This document shows, piece by piece, positions 1-8,303 of a stretch of 64,000 nucleotides of DNA (position 1 is the first letter of the stretch; each line of letters starts with the position of its first letter). A model generated the notes under the pieces. It saw nothing but the letters and a program-made list of their open reading frames with translations. It did not search any database and was not told where the DNA came from. A program made the translations under genes and the position numbers. The stretch is from positions 2,940 to 66,939 of the forward strand of contig CAJUSG010000006.1 in the NCBI GenBank assembly GCA_910589085.1, written 5' to 3'. The stretch is from an uncultured Oscillospiraceae bacterium. Its GTDB lineage: Bacteria > Bacillota > Clostridia > Oscillospirales > Oscillospiraceae.

Positions 1-28
1 TGCCCTACAGGATGGAAGTTTTCCAAAA

Positions 29-58
29 GAGGGGGCGTTGTGGGACGCCCCCTCTTTT
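29..58. terminator. Rho-independent terminator downstream of hutU
   Basis: A 10-bp perfect stem (29-38 with 45-54) with a 6-nt loop is flanked by AAAA on the left and TTTT on the right, so it can stop transcription from both sides. hutU ends at 121 on the minus strand, which makes this its likely terminator. Confidence 0.85.
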
Positions 59-74
59 ACAATGGTTTATTTTG

Positions 75-100
75 GTAGGGCGCGACGACCCGGCGCGCCG
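75..100. repeat. Palindromic intergenic repeat, GTAGGGCGCG half
   Basis: This matches one end of the repeat family seen again at 13109, 20990, 21075, 23298 and 45032. The 26 bases are nearly identical to those at 23299-23324. The first bases of the window (TGCCCTACA, 1-9) look like the right-hand end of another copy. Confidence 0.6.
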
Positions 101-120
101 TTATTTGAGGTGTCCGATGC

Positions 121-2136
121 TCAGCCCTGGATGCTCTTAAGGGCCTCAGCGATGACGGCGTCGTCAGCCAGGTAGGGCATGGTGATGTGGTCCTGGCCCT
201 TATACATCTCGTTGTACTCGGCCACGGTGGACATGGAGTTGGGGTTGCCCGCCCAGTTGCGGCGGGAGACGCCCACCATGGTGTCCCAGGGCATGGACAT
301 GCGCAGGATGGTGTCCACCCGCTCGGAGCCGTCCAGCACCATGCCGAAGCCGCCGTTGATGGCCTTGCCGATGCCGGTGCCGCCGCCGTTGTGCAGGGCG
401 ATCAGGCTCATGCCCCGAGCGGCGTTGCCGGCGTAGCACTGGGTGGCCATCTCGGCCATGATGTTGGAGCCGTCCTTGATGTTGGAGGTCTCACGGAAGG
501 GGGAGTCGGTTCCGCCGGTGTCGTGGTGGTCGCGGCCCAGCATGACGGGGCCGATCTCGCCGTTGCGGACCATCTCGTTGAACTTCAGGGCGATGTTCAT
601 GCGGCCCATGGCGTCCTGATACAGGATGCGGCACTGGGTGCCCACCACCAGCTTGTTCTTCTTGGCGTCCCGGCACCAGACATAGTTGTCATAGTCCTGA
701 TAGCGGCGGTTGTGGGCCTTGATGTACTCGGCCGCGGCGGCGTCGGTCTTGTCCAGGTCCTCGGGGTTCCGGGACAGGCAGCACCAGCGGAAGGGGCCGT
801 AGCCGAAGTCGAACAGGCAGGGACCGAGGATATCTTCCACATAGGAGGGGAACACAAAGCCGTCCAGGTCGTTCTCGCCGTTCTTGCAGATGGACTTAAC
901 GCCGGTGTCGTACACGGCCTTCAGGAAGCTGTTGCCGTAGTCGAAGAAGTAGGTGCCCTTGTCGTGGAGCTTGCAGATCATCTCATAGTGGTGCTGGAGC
1001 GTCTTGTCCACCAGCTTGGCGAAGCCCTCGGGATCCTTGTCCAGCATCTCGGTGCGCTCCTCGAAGCTCAGACCCTGGGGGCAATAGCCGCCGTCGTAGG
1101 GCACATGGCAGGAGGTCTGGTCGGACAGCAGGTCCACATGGATGTTGTTGTCATAGACGTACTCCAACAGGTCCACGATATTGCCGTGGTAGGCAACGGC
1201 GCAGGGCTCCTTGCTGGCCTGGTGGTCCTGGGCGATCTTCACCGCCTCGGCCAGGTCGCCAGTGCGGTGGCTCACCCAGCCCTGGGTGTAGCGGGTCTCA
1301 ATGCGGGAGTCGTCCACCTCGGCGATGATGGAGGCTGCGCCGGCGATCTCAGCGGCCTTGCCCTGAGCGCCCGACATGCCGCCCAGACCGGCGGAGATGA
1401 ACAGCCGTCCGGCCAGGTTGCCGTCCTCGGGGATGCCCAGCTTCAGGCGGCCGGCGTTGAGCAGGGTGTTGAAGGTGCCGTGGACGATGCCCTGGGGGCC
1501 GATGTACATCCAGCCGCCGGCGGTCATCTGGCCGTAGTTGGCCACGCCGATGGCGGCGGCCCGGTTGAAGTCCTTCTGGTTGTCATACATGCCCACCATC
1601 AGGCCGTTGGAGATGATGCAGCGGGGGGCCAGCTTGTGGCTGTGGAACAGGCCCAGGGGGTGGCCGGACATGACCACCAGGGTCTGCTCGTCGGTCATGA
1701 CCTCCAGGTACTTCTTGATGAGGCGGTACTGCATCCAGTTCTGGCAGACCTGGCCGGTCTCGCCGTAGGTGACCAGCTCGTAGGGGTAGAGGGCGATGTC
1801 GAAGTCCAGATTGTTGTCGATCATCACCTGGAAGGCCTTGGCCTCGGTGCAGTTGCCCTTGTACTCCTCGATGGGCTTGCCGTAGAGCTTGCCGGCGGGG
1901 CGGAAGCGGTAGCCGTAGATGCGGCCGTGCTCCTCCAGCTCCTGGGCGAACTCCTTGGCCATCTGGGCGTGATGGTCGGGGTGGATGTAGCGCAGGGCGT
2001 TCTTGATGGCCAGGGCCTTGTCAGCCTCGGACAGGTGGGACTCGCGGCGGGGCGCCCGGCGGTAGCCCTCCTCAAAGGCGGGGTACTCGGGCAGGTCGTA
2101 GTCCAGCTTGATGGTCATGGCGTCTGCGAGATTCAT
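121..2136 (-). CDS. hutU: Urocanate hydratase (urocanase)
   Basis: Second step of histidine degradation: converts urocanate to 4-imidazolone-5-propionate with tightly bound NAD+, in the cytoplasm (EC 4.2.1.49). The 671-residue length matches the longer urocanase class of about 676 residues rather than the 557-residue Bacillus/Pseudomonas type. Visible family blocks are the glycine-rich segment FISAGLGGMSGAQGKA, the stretch DLLSDQTSCHVPYDGGY, and ALHNGGGTGIGKAINGGFG near the C-terminus. The ATG at 2136 follows a GGGAGGA ribosome binding site. It is transcribed away from a LysR gene, with a shared intergenic region carrying a LysR-type operator. HutH and HutI, which should act before and after it, are not in the window. 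Confidence 0.96.
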   Translation of the reverse strand: MNLADAMTIKLDYDLPEYPAFEEGYRRAPRRESHLSEADKALAIKNALRYIHPDHHAQMAKEFAQELEEHGRIYGYRFRPAGKLYGKPIEEYKGNCTEAKAFQVMIDNNLDFDIALYPYELVTYGETGQVCQNWMQYRLIKKYLEVMTDEQTLVVMSGHPLGLFHSHKLAPRCIISNGLMVGMYDNQKDFNRAAAIGVANYGQMTAGGWMYIGPQGIVHGTFNTLLNAGRLKLGIPEDGNLAGRLFISAGLGGMSGAQGKAAEIAGAASIIAEVDDSRIETRYTQGWVSHRTGDLAEAVKIAQDHQASKEPCAVAYHGNIVDLLEYVYDNNIHVDLLSDQTSCHVPYDGGYCPQGLSFEERTEMLDKDPEGFAKLVDKTLQHHYEMICKLHDKGTYFFDYGNSFLKAVYDTGVKSICKNGENDLDGFVFPSYVEDILGPCLFDFGYGPFRWCCLSRNPEDLDKTDAAAAEYIKAHNRRYQDYDNYVWCRDAKKNKLVVGTQCRILYQDAMGRMNIALKFNEMVRNGEIGPVMLGRDHHDTGGTDSPFRETSNIKDGSNIMAEMATQCYAGNAARGMSLIALHNGGGTGIGKAINGGFGMVLDGSERVDTILRMSMPWDTMVGVSRRNWAGNPNSMSTVAEYNEMYKGQDHITMPYLADDAVIAEALKSIQG

Positions 2137-2252
2137 GGTATGGTTCCTCCCTTTCTTAAAAATTTTCAGTATACAGCCGGGAACTGTTTTCTATGTATTG
2201 TATTTTAACAAAAACCTGATAAAATGAAAAGCACTTGTATTATATATTTGCC

Positions 2253-2267
2253 ATACCGGAATGGTAT
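2253..2267. promoter_or_regulatory. Putative LysR operator (T-N11-A palindrome)
   Basis: ATACC-GGAAT-GGTAT is a perfect 5-bp inverted repeat containing the T-N11-A spacing typical of LysR-type regulator boxes. It lies between the divergent hutU and LysR genes, 44 bases before the LysR start, where such regulators usually bind to control themselves and the divergent gene. Binding is inferred. Confidence 0.6.
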
Positions 2268-2310
2268 AGCAGGAGAGTTCCCGGTGGGAGACAGGAAGGG
2301 AGTGCCGCAC

Positions 2311-3195
2311 ATGAATTTCAAACAGCTGGAGTATTTTGCCGCCGTGGCGGAGGAGGGGAGCATCTCCGGGGCGTCCCGGGCGCTCCACGTGGCCCAGCCC
2401 CCCATCAGCCGCCAGCTGGCCCTGCTGGAGGACGAGCTGGGGGTGACCCTCTTCCTGCGCACCAACAGGGGGGTAGCCCTCACCGAGGCGGGCCGCTGCC
2501 TCTATCAGCGCAGCCGCCAGATGTTTCAGAGCCTGCGGACCATGGCGGACAGCGTGCGGGAGGTGGACGCCGGGGCCCGGGGCCAGCTGAAGCTGGGGAT
2601 CATCTACTCCGACGTGCAGATCGCCACCCAGCTGCTGAAGGGCTATCACGAAAAATATCCCCAGGTGGAGCTCTATGTCCGGATGGGGGCGCCTGGAGAC
2701 CTGCTGGACGACCTGGGCCGGGGGGAGCTGCATGTGCTGTTCCTGCGCAGCCAGTCGGGGCGGTCCTACGGCCTGCGGGAGCGGGTGCTGGGGGAGGACC
2801 CCCTGGAGCTGGTGATGTGCCCCGAGACCGACCCCGCCCCGGGACAGGCGGCTGTCCCCATCCAGGCCCTGCGGGACGTGCCCATGTGCCTGCTGCGCAG
2901 CGACGACCTGTGGGGCTACGGCCGGGACCTGCTGGAGGAGTGCCGCCGGGCGGGCTTCACCCCCAACGTAGCCTGCCACTGCTACGACACCCCCATGGAG
3001 ATGCAGATGGTTCAGGCGGGCTTCGGCGTGGGCTTTCTGCCCAAATCCATTGTGGCCGCCCATCCCGGCTCCCCGGTCTACACAAAGCCGGTGCTGGAGT
3101 TCAACGCCAAATCCTACCCCATCCTGGTCTGGGAGGACGACCCCTACCAGAGCGGCTGCGTCAGGCGGTTTTTGGAGCTGGCGGCCTCCACTTAA
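2311..3195 (+). CDS. LysR-family transcriptional regulator, likely of histidine use
   Basis: A 294-residue LysR regulator: N-terminal winged helix-turn-helix (about residues 1-60, MNFKQLEYFAAVAEEGSISG, with the PPISRQLALLEDELG recognition region) and a periplasmic-binding-like effector domain (about 90-290). I place the start at ATG 2311, after AGGAAGGG, because an upstream in-frame ATG at 2224 would add 29 residues not found in the family and would cover the operator. It is divergent from hutU and precedes ftcD by 123 bases, so control of the histidine pathway, possibly with urocanate as effector, is the natural inference. The effector cannot be read from the sequence. Confidence 0.88.
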   Translation: MNFKQLEYFAAVAEEGSISGASRALHVAQPPISRQLALLEDELGVTLFLRTNRGVALTEAGRCLYQRSRQMFQSLRTMADSVREVDAGARGQLKLGIIYSDVQIATQLLKGYHEKYPQVELYVRMGAPGDLLDDLGRGELHVLFLRSQSGRSYGLRERVLGEDPLELVMCPETDPAPGQAAVPIQALRDVPMCLLRSDDLWGYGRDLLEECRRAGFTPNVACHCYDTPMEMQMVQAGFGVGFLPKSIVAAHPGSPVYTKPVLEFNAKSYPILVWEDDPYQSGCVRRFLELAAST

Positions 3196-3235
3196 TAATT
3201 TTAAGCGTTCCGTCAAAAAAACCTTTGTCCTCTTG

Positions 3236-3264
3236 TTGCTTATTTGGGGCTTATCCAATATAAT
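3236..3264 (+). promoter_or_regulatory. Sigma-70 type promoter of the ftcD operon
   Basis: TTGCTT (3236-3241), 17-bp spacer, TATAAT (3259-3264). It sits after the LysR stop and 55 bases before ftcD, so ftcD-fchA has its own promoter. Confidence 0.75.
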
Positions 3265-3318
3265 AGTGTCACCTGAAAAAAAGCACCCCGGGAATAATAT
3301 ATTTAGGAGGAAATTACA

Positions 3319-4230
3319 ATGGCCAAACTTGTCGAGTGTATCCCCAATTTCAGCTGCAGCAAGGAGAAGGATGAGGCCGCGTACAACGCCCTGGTAGAGG
3401 TCGCCAAGAGCGTGCCCGGCTGCACCCTCTTCGACGCCCAGACCGACGGCAACCACAACCGCTGCGTGTTCACCATGATCGGCTCCCCTGAGGCCATCGA
3501 GGAGGTGGCCTTCCAGCTCACCAAAAAGGCCGCCGAGGTCATCGACATGACCAAGCATGTGGGCGAGCACTCCCGCATGGGCGCCACCGACGTAATCCCC
3601 TTCGTCCCCACCATGGGCGTCACCGTGGAGGAGTGCGTGGAGATCAGCAAGCGGCTGGGCCAGCGCATCTGGGACGAGCTGAAGATCCCCTCCTTCCTCT
3701 ATGAGGACTCCGCCTCCGCCCCCCACCGCCGCAACCTGGCCGCCTGCCGCAAGGGTCAGTTCGAGGGTATGCCCGAGAAGCTGCTTCAGGAGGAGTGGGC
3801 CCCCGACTTCGGCGAGCGGAAGATTCACCCCACCGCCGGCATCACCGCCATCGGCGCCCGTATGCCCCTGGTGGCCTTCAATGTGAACCTGGCCACCTCC
3901 GACGTGGAGATCGCCAAGAAGATCGCCAAGGTCATCCGCGGCTCCTCCGGCGGCTTCCGCAGCTGCAAGGCCATGGGCTTCATGCTGGAGGACCGGGGCA
4001 TCGCCCAGGTCTCCATGAACATGGTCAACTACGAGGACACCCCCCTGAACGTGGTGTATGAGATGATTAAGTCCCTGGCCGAGCGCTACGGCACCTACAT
4101 TGTGGGCAGCGAAGTCGTGGGTCTCACCCCCGCCAAGGCCCTGATCGACTGCGCCGAGCACTACCTGAAGCTGGAGAACTTCGACTGCCACAACCAGGTG
4201 ATGGAGTACCACCTGGTGGGCATGGAATAA
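3319..4230 (+). CDS. ftcD: Glutamate formimidoyltransferase
   Basis: Transfers the formimino group of N-formimino-L-glutamate, the product of histidine breakdown, to tetrahydrofolate, giving glutamate and 5-formimino-THF (EC 2.1.2.5). At 303 residues it is the stand-alone transferase, without the cyclodeaminase domain of the animal bifunctional enzyme. N-terminal LVECIPNFS and the block GEHSRMGATDVIPFVP (about 82-97) are family signatures; His84 aligns with the catalytic His82 of the pig enzyme. AGGAGG lies 9 bases before the ATG. The next gene, 13 bases on, encodes the partner enzyme. Confidence 0.95.
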   Translation: MAKLVECIPNFSCSKEKDEAAYNALVEVAKSVPGCTLFDAQTDGNHNRCVFTMIGSPEAIEEVAFQLTKKAAEVIDMTKHVGEHSRMGATDVIPFVPTMGVTVEECVEISKRLGQRIWDELKIPSFLYEDSASAPHRRNLAACRKGQFEGMPEKLLQEEWAPDFGERKIHPTAGITAIGARMPLVAFNVNLATSDVEIAKKIAKVIRGSSGGFRSCKAMGFMLEDRGIAQVSMNMVNYEDTPLNVVYEMIKSLAERYGTYIVGSEVVGLTPAKALIDCAEHYLKLENFDCHNQVMEYHLVGME

Positions 4231-4243
4231 GGAGGGTTCACCC

Positions 4244-4870
4244 ATGAAACTGGCTGAGCTGAAGACATCTGAGTTTGTAGACCTGCTGGCCTCCGACGCC
4301 CCCGCCCCCGGCGGCGGGTCCGCCGCCGCCCTGGAGGGCGCCCTGGGCGCCGCCCTCACCGCTATGGTGTGCTCCCTGACCATCGGCAAAAAGAAATACG
4401 CCGACCATCAGGAGCTGGTGACCGGGGCCCAGAAAAAGGCCGCCGGCCTGAAGGCCCGCTTTGTGGACGTGATGGACCGGGACACCGAGGCCTTCAACGT
4501 GGTCAGCGCCGCCTTCGGTATGCCCAAGGCCACCGACGAGGAGAAGGCCGCCCGCTCCGCCGCCATCCAGGAGGGCCTGAAGGGCTGCACCAAGACCCCC
4601 TTCGAGATGATGGAGCTGGCTGTGGAGACCCTGGAGCTCACCGCCTCCATCCTGGGCAAGAGCAACGACAGCGCCGCCAGCGACCTGGGCGTGTCCGCCC
4701 TGTCCCTGCGGGCCGCCATCCAGGGCGCCTGGCTCAACGTGCTCATCAACATCGGCAGCCTGAAGGACACCGCCCTGGCCGAGGACTACCGCGCCAAGGG
4801 CGAGGCCCTGCTGGCCAAGGCTCTGCCCCTGGCCGATGAGATCTACAGCACCGTTGTCAGCCAAATGTAA
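4244..4870 (+). CDS. fchA: Formimidoyltetrahydrofolate cyclodeaminase
   Basis: Converts 5-formimino-THF to 5,10-methenyl-THF with release of ammonia (EC 4.3.1.4), so the histidine-derived carbon enters the one-carbon pool. The 208-residue helical protein carries the family signature APAPGGGSAAAL (about 20-31) and the C-terminal LGVSALSLRAAIQGAWLNV segment. It is cotranscribed with ftcD, with a GGAGG site in the 13-base gap. The tetrahydrofolate riboswitch begins 14 bases after its stop codon. Confidence 0.95.
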   Translation: MKLAELKTSEFVDLLASDAPAPGGGSAAALEGALGAALTAMVCSLTIGKKKYADHQELVTGAQKKAAGLKARFVDVMDRDTEAFNVVSAAFGMPKATDEEKAARSAAIQEGLKGCTKTPFEMMELAVETLELTASILGKSNDSAASDLGVSALSLRAAIQGAWLNVLINIGSLKDTALAEDYRAKGEALLAKALPLADEIYSTVVSQM

Positions 4871-4884
4871 CTGAAATAAGTACC

Positions 4885-4982
4885 TGGCCAGAGTAGATAC
4901 CGCGCGTCAAGTGCCGTCGGATGGGAAGTTGCCGGCGGACGAAGGGAATTCCTCCCGCGTTGCTGTATCGCATCCGCTGCCA
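4885..4982 (+). ncRNA. Tetrahydrofolate (THF) riboswitch aptamer
   Basis: The stretch follows the THF riboswitch consensus: AGAGTAGAT, CGTCAAGTGCCGTCGGATGG, GAAGTTGCCGGCGGACGAAG, then GCATCCGCTGCC. P1 can form between TGGC(C)AG (4885-4891) and CTGCCA (4977-4982). The inner helix is GCCGTC/GGCGGAC-like, as in the folT aptamer of streptococci. It sits directly before an ECF transporter S-component, the classic folT arrangement. Ligand binding is inferred from the conserved core. Confidence 0.9.
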
Positions 4983-5029
4983 TGGGGGAGTATGCTCCTT
5001 TCATGGCAACACGCCGTGAAAGGAGCGTA
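4978..5029 (+). promoter_or_regulatory. Riboswitch expression platform hiding the folT ribosome binding site
   Basis: TATGCTCCTTTCA (4991-5003) can pair with TGAAAGGAGCGTA (5017-5029), 13 bp with one G-U, which buries the AAAGGAG site of folT. A competing 7-bp pairing, TGCCATG (4978-4984) with CATGGCA (5002-5008), uses the 3' strand of P1 and overlaps the sequestering hairpin. Ligand-stabilised P1 would therefore favour the hairpin and shut translation; without ligand the antisequestor can form. Confidence 0.75.
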
Positions 5030-5032
5030 TTT

Positions 5033-5617
5033 ATGTTTGTAAAAAAATTTGACGTCAAGCTCATGTGCCAGCTGGCTCTGCTGGTAGCCCTGTATTATCT
5101 GCTGTCCATTACGCTGGTCATCCACACCGGAAACTTTAAGCTCACCTTTATTTCTCTCCCTGTAATTGCCGCCGCCCTGCTCTATGGACCGGGCGCGGGC
5201 TTTACCGTGGCCCTGCTGGGAGAGTTTCTGGCCCAGATGAGCGGCCCCTTCGGCTTGGCTCCCAACACGGTGCTGTGGCTCATTCCCCCTGCGGTCAACG
5301 GCCTGCTGGTGGGACTGGCAGCCTTCGTCATGTGGCGGAAGGGACGGCCTCTGGAGCGCCGGCCCGTGGCCTGCTACGCCGCATGTATAGTATGCGCGGT
5401 GCTGACCAGCGGCGTAAACACTCTGGTGCTGTGGGCGGACAGTCTGCTGTATGGCTACTACAATTTCGCGTTTATCTTCGGCAGCGCCTTGCTGCGCCTG
5501 GGCAAGGATCTGATTGTCGCCGCTATTGTCACCACAATCGCCATTCCGCTGGTACATGCGCTGCGCCGGAGCGGGCTGGTCGCCCCGGCGGGAAATTTTG
5601 ACCGACAGGCCCAATAG
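5033..5617 (+). CDS. folT: ECF transporter folate-specific S component
   Basis: A 194-residue membrane protein with about six hydrophobic segments, of the substrate-binding S-component type used by energy-coupling factor transporters; it would pair with shared EcfA/EcfA'/EcfT subunits encoded elsewhere. Family-like features are the segment LTFISLPVIAAALLYGPGAG and the following amphipathic region. Folate specificity is inferred mainly from the upstream THF riboswitch and from folC two genes downstream. The start at ATG 5033 is chosen because AAAGGAG precedes it and is the site the riboswitch hairpin covers; earlier in-frame ATGs lie inside that hairpin. Confidence 0.85.
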   Translation: MFVKKFDVKLMCQLALLVALYYLLSITLVIHTGNFKLTFISLPVIAAALLYGPGAGFTVALLGEFLAQMSGPFGLAPNTVLWLIPPAVNGLLVGLAAFVMWRKGRPLERRPVACYAACIVCAVLTSGVNTLVLWADSLLYGYYNFAFIFGSALLRLGKDLIVAAIVTTIAIPLVHALRRSGLVAPAGNFDRQAQ

Positions 5618-5632
5618 AAAGGAAGGCTCTTT

Positions 5633-6199
5633 ATGGAATGGACTCTTCTGCGCCGGGAGGACTATGTAACCACCAGCTGGTCCGGCGGGACCACCACCCA
5701 GCTGGCCATCGCTCCGGAGGGGGCGGTCTACGCGGACCGGGATTTTCTCTGGCGGCTCAGCTCCGCCACCGTGGAGCTGGAGCACTCCGACTTCACTCCC
5801 CTGCCCGACTACAACCGGTTTTTATCCGTGCTGGAGGGGGAGATCCAGCTGAAGGTGGACGGCCAGGAGCCCGCCCCTCTGGTCCCCGGGCAGGTGGTCG
5901 CCTTCGACGGCGGCGTGCCGGTGGAGAGCTGGGGCCAGTGCGTGGACTTCAACCTGATGGTCCGCAAGGGGAGGGCCCAGGGGTCGGTAAATGTCCTGTC
6001 GGGCGGCAGTGAGACGAATTGGCTCACCCAGCCGGGGGACCTGGCCGTCTACTGCGCCGCCGGGGCGGTCCGCCTGCCCGATTTCGGTCTGGAGGCCCGG
6101 GCCGGCCAGACCCTGCTGTGCCGGGGCGCCGAGGGCGGAGCCGTCAGGCTGATCTGTGAGGCCGGGGCCGCAATGCTGGCCTGCATCAAGGAGGCATGA
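5633..6199 (+). CDS. hutD: HutD-family protein
   Basis: A 188-residue protein of the HutD family (cupin-like double beta-barrel), recognised from the N-terminal TSWSGGTTTQLAIAPEGA and the following FLWRLSSATVE and DYNRFLSVLEG segments. HutD proteins occur in histidine utilisation clusters of many bacteria; their exact role is not settled, and a governor of pathway flux by binding N-formylglutamate or urocanate has been proposed. Here it lies between folT and folC, 15 bases after folT with an AAGGAAGG site, which ties the folate genes to histidine use. Confidence 0.88.
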   Translation: MEWTLLRREDYVTTSWSGGTTTQLAIAPEGAVYADRDFLWRLSSATVELEHSDFTPLPDYNRFLSVLEGEIQLKVDGQEPAPLVPGQVVAFDGGVPVESWGQCVDFNLMVRKGRAQGSVNVLSGGSETNWLTQPGDLAVYCAAGAVRLPDFGLEARAGQTLLCRGAEGGAVRLICEAGAAMLACIKEA

Positions 6200-6202
6200 A
6201 CC

Positions 6203-7471
6203 ATGACAGGACAACAGGCAGTTGATCTGATTCACCAGGAGGCCTGGACGGGCCGCAAGCCCGGCCTGAGCCGGACGCTGGAGCTGCTGGACAGGGTGGG
6301 CAATCCCCACAGGCAGCTGAAATATGTCCATATCACCGGCACCAACGGCAAGGGCTCCACCGCCGCCATGATTGCCGCCGGGCTGACGGCCGCCGGGCTG
6401 AAAACCGGGCTGTCCACCTCCCCCCACCTGTGGACCTTCCACGAGCGCTTCCAGGTAAACGGCCAGCCCATCCCCGACGAGGCCCTGGGCCGCATCGCCG
6501 AGCGGGTCATCGCTGCCGGAAAGGGGATGGACGACCCGGCCACCGAGTTCGAGCTGATGACCGCCGTGGGGATGCTCTGGTTCCTGGAGGCGGAGTGCGA
6601 CATCGTGGTGCTGGAGGTCGGTCTGGGGGGCCGGCTGGACTCCACCAACGTGATTCCCGCCCCGGAGGCGGCGGTCATCACCAACATCGGCCTGGAGCAC
6701 ACCGCTGAGCTGGGCAATACCCGCGCCCTCATCGCGGCCGAGAAGGCGGGAATCATCAAGCCCGGCTGCGACGCCGTCCTCTACGGCCAGAGTCGGGAGG
6801 TGGAGGAGGTTGTGGAGGCGGCCTGCCGGGAGCAGAATGTCCCCCTCACCCGCACCGACCCCGAGCGGCTGGAGGTGCTCTGCTCCGGGCTGACCGGGCA
6901 GACCTTCCTCTACCGGGGCAGCGGCCCCTACCACATCCCGCTCCTTGGCGCCCACCAGCTGTATAACGCCGCCGCCGCGCTGGAGACCCTCTGGACCCTG
7001 CGGACCCGGGGCTGGGCTCTCTCGGAGGATGCCATCACCCAGGGGCTGGCCAAAACGGTATGGCCGGCCCGGATGGAGCTGGTCCGCCGCTCCCCCGATG
7101 TGATTCTGGACGGAGGACACAATCCCCAGTGTATGGAAGCTCTGTCCAGGGCTCTCCAGGAGCTGTACCCCGGGAAAAAGCTGGTCTTTCTCACCGGCGT
7201 GCTGGCCGACAAGGACTACCACTCCATGGTGGGGGAGATTCTGCCCCTGGCAAAGGAGTTCTTTACCATCACCCCGGACAGCGACCGCGCCATGTCCGCG
7301 TCCGATCTGGCGGCCTATCTGGAAGGCCGGGGGGCTCAGGCCACCCCCTGCCAGAGCACCCGGGAGGGTGTGGACCGGGCTCTGGCGGCGGCGGGGCCTC
7401 AGGACGTGGTGTGCGCCTGCGGGTCGCTGTATATGATCGGCGAGGTGCGGCACCTTCTGGGGCTGTGCTGA
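6203..7471 (+). CDS. folC: Folylpolyglutamate synthase / dihydrofolate synthase
   Basis: Adds glutamates to folates (and may make dihydrofolate from dihydropteroate), which keeps imported folate in the cell. The 422-residue Mur-ligase-like protein has the P-loop HITGTNGKGST (43-53), the STSPHLWTFHERFQVNG block, and VGLGGRLDSTNV. The C-terminal half carries ILDGGHNPQC, the usual domain for the glutamate substrate. The gene begins four bases after hutD and is probably translationally coupled. Its place after folT suggests import and trapping of folate as one unit. Confidence 0.95.
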   Translation: MTGQQAVDLIHQEAWTGRKPGLSRTLELLDRVGNPHRQLKYVHITGTNGKGSTAAMIAAGLTAAGLKTGLSTSPHLWTFHERFQVNGQPIPDEALGRIAERVIAAGKGMDDPATEFELMTAVGMLWFLEAECDIVVLEVGLGGRLDSTNVIPAPEAAVITNIGLEHTAELGNTRALIAAEKAGIIKPGCDAVLYGQSREVEEVVEAACREQNVPLTRTDPERLEVLCSGLTGQTFLYRGSGPYHIPLLGAHQLYNAAAALETLWTLRTRGWALSEDAITQGLAKTVWPARMELVRRSPDVILDGGHNPQCMEALSRALQELYPGKKLVFLTGVLADKDYHSMVGEILPLAKEFFTITPDSDRAMSASDLAAYLEGRGAQATPCQSTREGVDRALAAAGPQDVVCACGSLYMIGEVRHLLGLC

Positions 7472-7495
7472 CTTGAATGGAAAGGCGGAACGCTT

Positions 7496-8299
7496 ATGCT
7501 GAGCCCGGCGGAATTTGTCAACTTCTATGCCCAGGTGGGGGCCAAAAAATGCGCCAACAGCGCCGAGAAGCTCTATCTGTCGGCCCTGCTGGCGGGATTT
7601 TATATCGCCTCCGGGGCGGTGGTGGCCAACACGGCGGGCCATCTGCTCACCAACGCCGGGCTGTCCCGGGTGCTGTGCGGCCTGCTGTTCCCCTTCGGGC
7701 TGATTATGGTCATCGTCACCGGGGCGGAGCTGTTCACCGGCAACTGCCTGATTACCATCTCCCTGCTGGAGAAGAAGGCCGCCCTGGCCGGGATGGTACG
7801 CAATCTGGTGATTGTCTACATCGGCAACCTGCTGGGGGCGGTGATGCTGGCCTCGGCCATCGTCTACTGCGGCCAGCTGGACCTGTCCGGCGGAGCCCTG
7901 GCGGTCCACACCATCCGCACCGCCGCCGCCAAGTGCGCCATCCCCTTCGGCAAGGCGGTGGTGCTGGGGATTTTGTGCAATGTGCTGGTGTGCGCCGGAG
8001 TGATGTGCTCCCTGTGCGGCAAGGGCCTGGCCGGCCGGGCCATCGGCGCCTTCGTGCCGGTGAGCTTCTTCGTCATCGGCGGTTTTGAGCACTGCGTGGC
8101 CAATATGTACTACATCCCCGCCGGGCTGATGGCGGCGGGCGTGCCCCGCTACGCCCAGCTGGCGGCGGAGGCAGGGGTGGACCTGGCCGTCCTGAGCCTG
8201 GGAGGGTTCTTTGCCAACCTGCTCCCCGTCACCATCGGCAACATCATCGGCGGCTGCGGCTTCGGAGCCCTGATCTGGTCCTGTCACAGGACAAAATAA
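7496..8299 (+). CDS. Formate/nitrite transporter (FocA/NirC family)
   Basis: A 267-residue, six-helix channel of the FNT family. Signatures are the AELFTGNCLI loop segment (about 82) and GFEHCVANMYYIPAG (about 199-213), which contains the central histidine conserved in FocA. FNT proteins form pentamers and pass formate or nitrite. Following ftcD-fchA and folC, export of formate released from formyl-THF is the most coherent role, but selectivity cannot be read from sequence. It is the last gene of the run; a strong terminator follows. Confidence 0.9.
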   Translation: MLSPAEFVNFYAQVGAKKCANSAEKLYLSALLAGFYIASGAVVANTAGHLLTNAGLSRVLCGLLFPFGLIMVIVTGAELFTGNCLITISLLEKKAALAGMVRNLVIVYIGNLLGAVMLASAIVYCGQLDLSGGALAVHTIRTAAAKCAIPFGKAVVLGILCNVLVCAGVMCSLCGKGLAGRAIGAFVPVSFFVIGGFEHCVANMYYIPAGLMAAGVPRYAQLAAEAGVDLAVLSLGGFFANLLPVTIGNIIGGCGFGALIWSCHRTK

Positions 8300-8303
8300 G
8301 CCA

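Noticed and set aside
187..2208. Long open frame on the plus strand opposite hutU
   Set aside because: It mirrors hutU codons in GC-rich DNA, is extremely rich in Val/Gly/Ala/His, and has no family features.
2224..2310. Upstream ATG for the LysR gene
   Set aside because: It would place 29 non-family residues ahead of the helix-turn-helix and cover the operator; ATG 2311 has a ribosome binding site.
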